DNA from: CAZVAR01 sp964625225
GTDB lineage: Bacteria > Pseudomonadota > Alphaproteobacteria > JAJUGE01
Assembly (NCBI GenBank): GCA_964625225.1
Contig: CAZVAR010000042.1
Location: 1-24,506 of the forward strand
DNA: 24,506 bases
Reading direction: 5' to 3'
Shown here: piece after piece, positions 9,172 through 15,727 of the stretch
How positions within the stretch are numbered: position 1 is the first letter of the stretch
Layout of the letters: each line of letters starts with the position of its first letter
Program-made: the position numbers and the translations under genes
Notes under the pieces: generated by a model
Told to the model about the DNA's origin: nothing
Database searches by the model: none
The model's input: the letters and a program-made list of their open reading frames with translations, nothing else

Positions 9172-10569
9172 ATGCTGACGCTGAAGCCGATCAGACTTTC
9201 GGGTCGCGAGGTGCTGCCGCTTGTCGAGGGCGGCAAGGGGATCTCCGTCTCGAACGGCGAGAGTTCCGGAGCTTGGGCCGCTGCATGCGGAGTGGGCACT
9301 TTCTCCGGGGTCAACGCCGATTCGTACGACGACCAAGGCAATCTGATCCCGCAGGTCTATCACGGCCGCACTCGGGCCGATCGGCATGAGGAGCTGATTG
9401 CGCATGCCATCCGCGGCGGAATCCAGCAAGCCCGCACCGCGCACGAGCGCAGCAATGGCGAAGGCCGCATCCACATGAATGTGCTGTGGGAGATGGCGGG
9501 CGCCGAGCGGGTTCTGCGTGGTGTCCTGGAAGGCGCCAAGGGCCTGATCCATGGGGTTACCTGTGGTGCGGGGATGCCGTATCGGGTTGCGGCGATCGCT
9601 GCGGCTTACGGCGTCCACTACTATCCGATCGTCTCGTCCGCCCGGGCTTTCCGTGCCCTGTGGAAGCGCGCCTACCACAAATATCCGGAATGGCTCGGCG
9701 GCGTGGTCTACGAGGATCCCTGGCTTGCCGGCGGTCATAACGGCCTTTCCAACAGCGAGGATCCGCAGCGGCCGGAGGACCCCTATCCGCGCGTGCGCGA
9801 GTTGCGCGCCGTGATGAATCAGGTGGGCCTCACCGAGACGCCGGTTCTGATGGCGGGAGGCGTCTGGTGGCTGTCCGAATGGGCGGGCTGGCTGGACAAT
9901 CCGGAGATCGGCCCGATCGCGTTCCAGTTCGGCACGCGGCCGCTGCTGACGCAGGAGAGCCCGATCTCACCGGAGTGGAAGCAGCGGCTCCTTACCCTCA
10001 AGGAGGGGGATGTCTGCCTGAACCGCTTCAGCCCAACCGGGTTTTACTCCTCGGCGGTCCGCAATACGTTCCTCGAAGAGTTGCGGGAGCGCTCGGAGCG
10101 GCAAATCGCATACACCTCGGAGCCGGTCGGTGAGCATGCGACCGCGCTTGCCACTGGCCCGCGGGGCCGGCCCGTCTACGTCACCCGGGAGGACAAGGAT
10201 CGGGCCGAAGCGTGGATGGCGGCCGGCTTCACCGAGGCGCTGAAGACCCCCGACTCCACGCTGATCTTCGTGACCCCGGAGAAGCGCAACGAGATCCTGA
10301 CCGACCAGATCGAATGCATGGGCTGCCTTTCGGCGTGTCAGTTCAGCAATTGGGCGCAGAACGAGGCTCGTACCACTGGCCGCAAGGCGGATCCGCGCTC
10401 CTACTGCATTCAGAAGACACTGCAGTCCATCGCACATGGCGGCGATGTCGAACATCAGCTCATGTTCGCCGGTCACAACGCATTCCGGTTCGCGAGTGAT
10501 CCGTTCTACCGGAACGGGTTCGTCCCGACCGTGCGCCAACTGGTCGAACGGATCGCGACGGGGATGTAG
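9172..10569 (+). CDS. Nitronate monooxygenase-like FMN flavoprotein with C-terminal Cys cluster
   Basis: About 465 residues in the 2-nitropropane dioxygenase/nitronate monooxygenase class (COG2070-like TIM barrel). Family marks are the early GGKGISVSNGE segment, AGGHNG (the FMN-phosphate-type GGHxG motif) and MAGGVWW, followed by the QFGTRPL segment. These enzymes oxidise nitronates or act as enoyl reductase-like flavoproteins; the substrate cannot be read from sequence. The C-terminal extension is unusual: Cys382, Cys385, Cys389 and Cys412 (ECMGCLSACQ, then SYCIQ) resemble an iron-sulfur ligand set. ATG 9172 is chosen because the product then begins MLTLKPIRLSGR; in-frame ATG 9151 and GTG 9142 are alternatives and none has an ideal ribosome-binding site. 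It precedes irr by 134 bases. Confidence 0.85.
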   Translation: MLTLKPIRLSGREVLPLVEGGKGISVSNGESSGAWAAACGVGTFSGVNADSYDDQGNLIPQVYHGRTRADRHEELIAHAIRGGIQQARTAHERSNGEGRIHMNVLWEMAGAERVLRGVLEGAKGLIHGVTCGAGMPYRVAAIAAAYGVHYYPIVSSARAFRALWKRAYHKYPEWLGGVVYEDPWLAGGHNGLSNSEDPQRPEDPYPRVRELRAVMNQVGLTETPVLMAGGVWWLSEWAGWLDNPEIGPIAFQFGTRPLLTQESPISPEWKQRLLTLKEGDVCLNRFSPTGFYSSAVRNTFLEELRERSERQIAYTSEPVGEHATALATGPRGRPVYVTREDKDRAEAWMAAGFTEALKTPDSTLIFVTPEKRNEILTDQIECMGCLSACQFSNWAQNEARTTGRKADPRSYCIQKTLQSIAHGGDVEHQLMFAGHNAFRFASDPFYRNGFVPTVRQLVERIATGM

Positions 10570-10637
10570 GTCCAGCTCTTCCATCTCGACCCGTCACTCC
10601 AGTCGGGCGCTGAGGCCGGGCGCACCTCTCCGCTCGC

Positions 10638-10667
10638 TTGGAATTCGTTCCGGCCTTCGGCTATTCT
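10638..10667 (+). promoter_or_regulatory. Candidate sigma70-type promoter for irr
   Basis: TTGGAA (10638-10643) and TATTCT (10662-10667) are separated by 18 bases, which would start transcription about 30-40 bases before the irr ATG. This is a consensus match by eye only. Confidence 0.4.
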
Positions 10668-10703
10668 GCCTTTCCATCTTCTCAGGGACGGGCCGTTGCC
10701 TAT

Positions 10704-11135
10704 ATGCGGCGCATGAGCAGTTCCCGACCGTATTGCGAGGCCTTGGCGCGGCTGCGCAGCGCCGGGCTTCGGCCGACCCGGCAGCGCCTTGCGCTCGCTC
10801 GACTGCTGTTTCAGGCCGGCGACCGGCACGTCACCGCCGAACAACTCCATGGTGAGGCGCTCGCCGCGCGTGCGCGGGTGTCGCTCGCCACAGTGTACAA
10901 CACCCTTCACCAGTTCGTCGAAGCCGGGCTGCTGCGCGAGGTCGTGGCCGAGCCCGGGCGTTCCTACTTCGACACCAACACGTCCAATCACCACCATTTC
11001 TACTTCGTGGACAGCGGCGATCTGCAGGATATTCCCTCGGCCGAGATCGCCCTGTCCTGCCTGCCGTCCGCCCCGCCTGGAACGGCAATCGACCGGGTCG
11101 ACATCGTCGTGCGCGTGCGCCGCTCCCCGGCCTGA
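10704..11135 (+). CDS. irr: Irr-type Fur-family transcriptional regulator (iron response regulator)
   Basis: A 143-residue Fur-superfamily repressor/activator. It has the winged helix RPTRQRLALARLLF...HVTAEQLHGEALAARARVSLATVYNTLHQFVEAGLL (about 23-77), followed by the dimerisation domain. The FDTNTSNHHHFYF segment (about 89-101), with three consecutive histidines at 96-98, is the hallmark of Irr rather than Fur, Zur or PerR. In Alphaproteobacteria Irr senses iron through heme status and binds ICE (Irr-box) sites. The N-terminal GCP-type heme regulatory motif known from Bradyrhizobium is absent; one Cys (11) is near the N-terminus. ATG 10713 is an alternative start, and neither ATG has a strong Shine-Dalgarno. 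A near-perfect Irr box lies 15 bases downstream, before the next gene. Confidence 0.9.
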   Translation: MRRMSSSRPYCEALARLRSAGLRPTRQRLALARLLFQAGDRHVTAEQLHGEALAARARVSLATVYNTLHQFVEAGLLREVVAEPGRSYFDTNTSNHHHFYFVDSGDLQDIPSAEIALSCLPSAPPGTAIDRVDIVVRVRRSPA

Positions 11136-11150
11136 CTCGGTACCGTCCTC

Positions 11151-11173
11151 CAGATTAGAATATTTCTAATCTG
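11151..11173. promoter_or_regulatory. Irr box / ICE operator
   Basis: CAGATTAGAA (11151-11160) and TTCTAATCTG (11164-11173) form a perfect 10-bp inverted repeat around TAT. The core TTAGAA-N3-TTCTAA matches the established alphaproteobacterial Irr-box/ICE consensus. It directly abuts the -35 box of the rubrerythrin promoter and lies just downstream of the irr gene, so Irr is the obvious candidate regulator. Whether it represses or activates cannot be told from position alone. Confidence 0.88.
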
Positions 11174-11203
11174 TTGACATGAGTTCCGATGCGTCCGTAT
11201 ATG
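11174..11203 (+). promoter_or_regulatory. Sigma70-type promoter of the rubrerythrin operon
   Basis: A perfect -35 TTGACA (11174-11179) and TATATG (11198-11203) are separated by 18 bases. The -35 touches the Irr box. The predicted transcript has a leader of about 55 bases before ATG 11266. Confidence 0.75.
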
Positions 11204-11265
11204 GAGCTCGATCCGGCCGGGTTGCCGGTTCGAGATTTTCGGCCTCAATCGTACGGGAGGACGTT

Positions 11266-11685
11266 ATGTCCCTGAAGGGCAGCAAGACCGAGGAGAATCT
11301 TAAGGCCGCATTCGCCGGCGAGAGCCAGGCCAACCGCCGCTATCTGTATTTCGCGCAGAAGGCGGATGTCGAAGGGTACAATGACGTCGCGGCCGTGTTC
11401 CGCTCCACCGCGGAGGGGGAAACCGGCCATGCTCATGGCCATCTGGAGTTCCTCGAGGAGGTCGGAGACCCGGCGACCGGTGAGCCGATCGGCGATACGA
11501 TGAAGAATCTGAAGGCCGCCATCGCCGGTGAGACGCACGAATACACCGACATGTATCCGGGCATGGCTCGCACTGCGCGGGAGGAAGGCTTCGACGAGAT
11601 CGCCGACTGGTTCGAGACCCTGGCCAAAGCCGAGCGCAGCCACGCCGGGCGCTTCCAGAAGGCGCTCGACGAGATCAGCCGCTAA
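11266..11685 (+). CDS. Rubrerythrin (diiron domain only)
   Basis: A 139-residue ferritin-like diiron protein; rubrerythrins reduce hydrogen peroxide in the cytoplasm. The four-helix ligand pattern is visible: E19 (AGESQANRRY), E52xxH55 (EGETGH), E89 and E92 (AGETHEY), and E123xxH126 (AERSH). The C-terminal rubredoxin FeCys4 domain of classical rubrerythrin is missing; there is no cysteine at all, so electrons must come from another protein. GGGAGG lies about 6 bases before ATG 11266, which excludes the longer in-frame version. It is the first gene behind the Irr box, followed by an Fe-S protein and DUF3501. Confidence 0.93.
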   Translation: MSLKGSKTEENLKAAFAGESQANRRYLYFAQKADVEGYNDVAAVFRSTAEGETGHAHGHLEFLEEVGDPATGEPIGDTMKNLKAAIAGETHEYTDMYPGMARTAREEGFDEIADWFETLAKAERSHAGRFQKALDEISR

Positions 11686-11703
11686 GGCGGATCACCCGCC
11701 GAA

Positions 11704-11749
11704 CCGAGGGGCGGGGTCACGGAGCGCGGCCTCGCCCCGACTCCCTCGG
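11704..11749 (+). other. Long hairpin between rubrerythrin and the Fe-S gene
   Basis: CCGAGGG (11704-11710) pairs with CCCTCGG (11743-11749). Inside it, CGGGG (11712-11716) pairs with CCCCG (11735-11739), giving 12 pairs with a small internal loop. It sits 18 bases after the rubrerythrin stop. With no U-tract it may be a 3' stabiliser or a partial terminator that lowers expression of the downstream genes. Confidence 0.5.
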
Positions 11750-11834
11750 AGGGACCGGGTCATCCTTTCCGCCGGGCTCGGCGAATGCGCCGGGAAGTGG
11801 GCGGCGCTCACTACAAGCCTCAGGGAACGGGACC

Positions 11835-13172
11835 ATGCGCGAAGGCAGCCTCGAGGCGCCGACCCGTCGTGTCATCGACTGGAACCATCCTGACTACAGC
11901 GATCCGGCGAAGCTCGACGCGGAGATGCGGCGGATCTTCGACATTTGTCATGGCTGCCGCCGCTGCTTCAATCTCTGCGACGCATTTCCCCGCCTGTTCG
12001 ACCTGATCGACGACTCGGCCACGGGTGAGTTGGACGGTGTGGAGTCCGGGGACTTCAAGAAGGTCGTGGACGCCTGCACGCTCTGCGACATGTGCTTCAT
12101 GACGAAGTGCCCCTATGTTCCGCCCCACGAGTTCGATTTGGATTTCCCGCATCTGATGCTGCGCTATCGGGTCCTCGAGCGGCGCCAGGGGAAGCGCGGC
12201 TTCGCCGAGACGCAGCTCACCCGTACGGATCGCAACGGCCGACTCGCCGGTGCGGTGGCACCGCTGGCGAATTGGGCGACGGACGAGAAGAATGGAATCA
12301 CCCGGCCACTGCTGGAGAAGTATGCCGGCATCCATCGCGAGGCCGCGCTGCCGAAGTTCCACGGCCGCAGCTTCGTCTACCGGGCCAGGTCGAGCGCGCC
12401 CGAGGTGAACCGCGAGGCCCCTGCCTTCGGCCGCAGGGCGGTGCTCTACGCCACCTGTTTCGTCAATTACAGCGATCCCAACATCGGCATGTCGGCTCGG
12501 GCCGTGCTGGCCCGGAACGGGGTCGAAACCGAGGTCGTCTATCCCGCCTGCTGCGGCATGCCGCAGCTCGAGCAGGGCGAGATCGAAAAGGTGGCGGAAC
12601 GGGCCCGGACGATCGCGGCGGAGCTGCGACGCTGGGTCGATCAAGGCTACGACGTGATCGCGCTGGTTCCGTCCTGTGCCCTGATGATGAAGTTCGAGTG
12701 GCCGCTGATCGTCCCCGGCGACGCGAACGTCAAGGCCCTAGCCGATGCGGTTTACGACGTCAGCGAATATGTGGTGGACCTTGCCCGCAAGGAGGGTCTG
12801 GCGCCTGGGCTGCAGCCGCTCGAGGGCGGCATCACGGTCCATATCGCCTGCCATTCCCGCGCTCAGAACATGGGCCAGAAGGCGACCGAGATGCTCCGCC
12901 TTCTGCCGGAAGCGGATGTGGCGGTGATCGAGCGCTGCTCCGGGCACGGCGGCTCCTGGGGCGTGCTCAAGGAGAATTTCGAGACGGCCATCAAGGTGGG
13001 CCGCCCGGTCGCGCGGCAGTCGCTGAAGAACGGCAAGCGCTATGTCGCTTCGGAATGTCCGCTCGCCGGCATGCACATCGTGCAAGGGCTGCGCAAGCTG
13101 GATCCCGAGACTGCCGTGGACCGCGCGCCGCACCCGATCGAGTTATTTGCCCGGGCCTATGGGCTCGCATGA
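11835..13172 (+). CDS. GlpC/HdrD-like iron-sulfur oxidoreductase subunit
   Basis: 445 residues. Two ferredoxin-type [4Fe-4S] motifs open the protein: C38xxC41xxC44xxxC48 (CHGCRRCFNLC) and C81xxC84xxC87 with C92-P (CTLCDMCFMTKCP). Two CCG-type domains of the heterodisulfide reductase subunit D/GlpC class follow. The first has CCG at 239-241. The second has ACHSRAQNMG, then CSG at 368 in place of CCG. No membrane segment or signal is seen, so it is probably cytoplasmic. AGGGA lies about 10 bases before ATG 11835. Given its place after a rubrerythrin lacking rubredoxin, a role as its electron donor is an attractive inference. The family is often annotated only as Fe-S oxidoreductase or (Fe-S)-binding protein. 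Confidence 0.9.
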   Translation: MREGSLEAPTRRVIDWNHPDYSDPAKLDAEMRRIFDICHGCRRCFNLCDAFPRLFDLIDDSATGELDGVESGDFKKVVDACTLCDMCFMTKCPYVPPHEFDLDFPHLMLRYRVLERRQGKRGFAETQLTRTDRNGRLAGAVAPLANWATDEKNGITRPLLEKYAGIHREAALPKFHGRSFVYRARSSAPEVNREAPAFGRRAVLYATCFVNYSDPNIGMSARAVLARNGVETEVVYPACCGMPQLEQGEIEKVAERARTIAAELRRWVDQGYDVIALVPSCALMMKFEWPLIVPGDANVKALADAVYDVSEYVVDLARKEGLAPGLQPLEGGITVHIACHSRAQNMGQKATEMLRLLPEADVAVIERCSGHGGSWGVLKENFETAIKVGRPVARQSLKNGKRYVASECPLAGMHIVQGLRKLDPETAVDRAPHPIELFARAYGLA

Positions 13173-13191
13173 GCGCTAAGGAGAACCAGGG

Positions 13192-13779
13192 ATGAGCAGG
13201 ACGGAGATTCGTCGCGAGGACGTGCTGCCGATGGAGGAATACCAGCGGGTCCGGCGCGCGAAGCGGCGGGAAATCTCGGCGCTCAAAAAGGACCGCCGCC
13301 TCGAGGTCGGGCCGTTCGCCACATTCTATTTCGAGAACTACGATACGATGTGGTTCCAGGTCCACGAAATGCTGGCCATCGAGCGCGGCGGCGAGGAGCA
13401 GATCCCGGACGAGCTGCACGCCTACAATCCGCTGATCCCGAAGGGTCGTGAGCTGGTCGCGACGGTGATGTTCGAGATCGACGACCCGGTACGTCGCAAG
13501 GCGGTTCTCTCCAAGCTCGGCGGAGTCGAGGAGACCATGTTTCTCACGGTGGGCGGGGAGAAGATCCGCGCCCGCGCGGAACAGGACGTCGATCGCACAA
13601 CCGCGGACGGAAAGGCCTCCTCGGTCCAGTTCGTGCATTTCGACTTCACGCCGGATCAGATCGCCGCTTTTCGCCGACCCGAGACCCAGGTGCTGGTCGG
13701 CATCGAGCACCCCGGCTACGGCCACATCGCCGTGATGCCGGACCACGTCCGCGCGGCGCTCGCCCGGGATTTCGCGTAG
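13192..13779 (+). CDS. DUF3501 family protein
   Basis: A 195-residue soluble protein with the LPMEEYQRVRRAKRREISALKK N-terminus and GPFATFYFENYDTMWFQVHEM segment that I associate with DUF3501. It contains no cysteine and no membrane span, so it is not itself an Fe-S protein. AAGGAG precedes ATG 13192, and only 19 bases separate it from the Fe-S gene, so they are almost certainly co-transcribed. DUF3501 genes are commonly seen next to rubrerythrin and GlpC-like Fe-S genes in Alphaproteobacteria; the biochemical function is unknown. Confidence 0.87.
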   Translation: MSRTEIRREDVLPMEEYQRVRRAKRREISALKKDRRLEVGPFATFYFENYDTMWFQVHEMLAIERGGEEQIPDELHAYNPLIPKGRELVATVMFEIDDPVRRKAVLSKLGGVEETMFLTVGGEKIRARAEQDVDRTTADGKASSVQFVHFDFTPDQIAAFRRPETQVLVGIEHPGYGHIAVMPDHVRAALARDFA

Positions 13780-13801
13780 CGGCGGCGAGACTGGCCGCCG
13801 G

Positions 13802-13832
13802 GCCGCCCTGGGGGCCGATCCTTCAGGGCGGC
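13802..13832 (+). terminator. Hairpin after the DUF3501 gene
   Basis: The arms GCCGCCCTG (13802-13810) and CAGGGCGGC (13824-13832) are perfect complements around a 13-base loop, 22 bases after the stop. The tract after it is GCCTCTGC, without a U-run. It is the probable end of the rubrerythrin operon. Confidence 0.5.
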
Positions 13833-13851
13833 GCCTCTGCATCGGAGGCCA

Positions 13852-13907
13852 AACGGCGGACCGAAGTTCCGGACTCCGTCCAGGGACCGTTCCCTGCGTC
13901 CGCCGTT
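13852..13907 (-). terminator. Nested inverted repeat at the end of the SDR gene
   Basis: AACGGCGGAC (13852-13861) and GTCCGCCGTT (13898-13907) are perfect complements. Between them CAGGGA (13881-13886) and TCCCTG (13891-13896) form a second stem with a CCGT loop. The outer arm touches the SDR stop codon. With the hairpin at 13802 it separates two converging operons. Confidence 0.45.
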
Positions 13908-14677
13908 CAATCCCGCGGCGGCAGCATCCCCGGCGCGCCGATATAGGAGCGATTCCAGGTCGGCGTCACCAGCATCTTGTTGATGCAGACATGCTTGGGC
14001 AGGCGGCTGAGAAAGAGGATGATCTCGCCCATGTCCTCCGGCTGCACCATCCGGGCGCGGTCCTCTGCGCTGACCGGTACGGGACGCTTCTCCAGGATTT
14101 CCGTCGCCACTTCACCCGGCGACAGGGCCGTTGCCCGGATGCCGTTGTGACATTCCTCGAGATTGATCGTTTCGTTCATCGCCACCAGGCCGTGCTTCGC
14201 GGCCGTGTACGCGACACCGGAGACGTAGCCGACCCGTTCACCCGCCATCGAGGCGACGTTGATGATCAGCCCGTCCTTCTGCGCCCGCATGGCCGGCAAC
14301 GCCGCCTTGACGCAGTAGAACGCGCCGTTCAGGTCCACCTCGATGACGTCCCGCCAAGCATCCTCCGTCAGGTCGCGCCAATGCCGCTCGCGGCGGTTGA
14401 TGCCGGCATTGTTGACCAGGATGTCGAGGCGCCCGAAGCGCTCCTGAATACGGTCGGCAATCGCCTGCACCGCCGCCGCGTCGGTGACATTCGCCGGCTC
14501 GATCAGGGCCTCGGGACCCTTCCCGTCGGCGAGACGCGCAGTTTCCTCCAACGGTTCGCGGCGGCGTCCCGTAAGGACAAGCTGCACGCCGGCGCCGGCC
14601 AGCGCCAGTGCGGCGCTGCGACCGATCCCGGTGCCCGCACCGGTGATCCACGCGACAGTGCCTTCGAGTGATCGCAT
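13907..14677 (-). CDS. Short-chain dehydrogenase/reductase (SDR)
   Basis: A 256-residue classical SDR. The cofactor motif TGAGTGIG is at 12-19 and NNAG at 89-92, with catalytic Ser143, Tyr157 and Lys161 (YTAAK). The Arg-rich segment after the second strand (TGRRREPLEE, about 36-45) suggests NADP(H) preference. The LSPGEVATEI segment is normal for the family. The substrate cannot be predicted. On the - strand a TGGAGCGG lies just before the ATG. It is the last gene of a four-gene - strand series, 58 bases after the SH3 gene. Confidence 0.92.
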   Translation of the reverse strand: MRSLEGTVAWITGAGTGIGRSAALALAGAGVQLVLTGRRREPLEETARLADGKGPEALIEPANVTDAAAVQAIADRIQERFGRLDILVNNAGINRRERHWRDLTEDAWRDVIEVDLNGAFYCVKAALPAMRAQKDGLIINVASMAGERVGYVSGVAYTAAKHGLVAMNETINLEECHNGIRATALSPGEVATEILEKRPVPVSAEDRARMVQPEDMGEIILFLSRLPKHVCINKMLVTPTWNRSYIGAPGMLPPRD

Positions 14678-14735
14678 GCGTCCGCTCCATCATTGATCAT
14701 ATCGACGGCCCGAAGTTAGCAGAATCGCGGGCCGG

Positions 14736-15293
14736 CTACTCAATCCTCTCGCCGGGATAGACCCCCCAGAATTCGGTTCGCCGCAGCCATCCCCGCCGGT
14801 CGGCGACTTCGAGCTCGCACCACTCGGGCTCGCATCGGCGCACCTTCGCGACGACACCCGGCTCCAGCCGCGCCACCGCGGGCGCCCAGTCCGACGGTTC
14901 TCGCCGCATGGTGCGGATTTCATCAGTGATCAGTACGGTCCGCTCGCCGGAAAGGAGGGCTTTGTGTAGCCAGCCCTGGGTGCCATCGATGTCGCGGACC
15001 TTCCGCCAGTGCCCAAACTCCGCCAGGATCTCGATCGGCATGCCGCGGCGCTGCAGCACCCAGTCAATAGGGTATTGGTCGCCTGGTCCGGTTCGCAAAT
15101 TCGCCTCTCCGGCCCGAACCGAGACGAAACGCGGCAGCGGCAGGCCGGTCTCGGCTGCCGCCGGACCGGCGGCGAGCATCGCGATCAGCAGGAGAGGGAG
15201 AGCAAGACGACGATCTGGCACGGTAGTCCGTATCCCGGATGAATGACGGCCGCTTTGCATGGCCGCGTCGGTCGGGTCAACCCTCGCGATCAC
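14736..15293 (-). CDS. Secreted bacterial SH3-like domain protein
   Basis: 185 residues from GTG 15293, or 174 from ATG 15260. The N-terminus has a positively charged stretch, then a hydrophobic core LALPLLLIAMLAAGPAAAETG with an AxA-type cleavage site, so export to the periplasm is likely. The mature part has an SH3-like repeat VRAGEANLRTGPGDQYPIDWVL (the SH3b NLRxGP hallmark) and a second one with WCELEVADRRGWLRR (COG3807-like). Such domains bind peptidoglycan or act as scaffolds; the precise role is unknown. The GTG overlaps the stop of the DsrE-like gene as GTGA, which favours the longer start by coupling, although no clear Shine-Dalgarno is seen for either start. Confidence 0.8.
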   Translation of the reverse strand: MIARVDPTDAAMQSGRHSSGIRTTVPDRRLALPLLLIAMLAAGPAAAETGLPLPRFVSVRAGEANLRTGPGDQYPIDWVLQRRGMPIEILAEFGHWRKVRDIDGTQGWLHKALLSGERTVLITDEIRTMRREPSDWAPAVARLEPGVVAKVRRCEPEWCELEVADRRGWLRRTEFWGVYPGERIE

Positions 15294-15727
15294 ACGAACA
15301 TCGTTATTCCGGTCGAAGAGGCGTCATGCAGGAAGCCGACGGCACTCCCGACCTCGACGGGAAGGTCGTCGCGCAGGTGATCCTGGGCAAGGCCGGCGCC
15401 GAGTAGCCCCGACTCGCAGACGAGGAAACGGACGCCCAGATCGGCGCACGCGCGCAGCAGTTCCTCGAACCCGGCAACCTGTCGCTCCATGAACCGTGCA
15501 TCGAGCGCCGCTGCGGTCAGGCCGGGTTCGCCGACGGACATCCCGTGCCAACCAGGCGTGCCGTCCGGTGCCGGCCGGGTCAGCGCCCGGCAGCCCCACA
15601 TGGTGAAGAAAAGCGTCACGGGAATGTCGAGGGCGGCCGCTGCCGCGGCCATCACCAGCGCATAGTGGACACGGTCGAATGCTCCGGAATGGATGACGAT
15701 CGACAGCTTGTCGGGGCGGTTCGTCAT
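15290..15727 (-). CDS. DsrE-like small sulfur-relay-type protein
   Basis: 145 residues. The N-terminal strand LSIVIHSGAFDRVHYALVMAAAAAALDIPVTLFFTMWGCRAL and the later DLGVRFLVCESGLLGAG fit the DsrE/DsrF/TusD-like fold. Cysteines are at 46, 94 and 104; Cys104 is where DsrE relatives carry the persulfide-bearing residue. The ATG overlaps the stop of the E1-like gene as TGATG, and its stop overlaps the next start as GTGA. Longer in-frame starts would run into the E1-like gene and show no family similarity. A role in sulfur transfer with the E1 enzyme is inferred from fold and context. Confidence 0.8.
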   Translation of the reverse strand: MTNRPDKLSIVIHSGAFDRVHYALVMAAAAAALDIPVTLFFTMWGCRALTRPAPDGTPGWHGMSVGEPGLTAAALDARFMERQVAGFEELLRACADLGVRFLVCESGLLGAGLAQDHLRDDLPVEVGSAVGFLHDASSTGITMFV

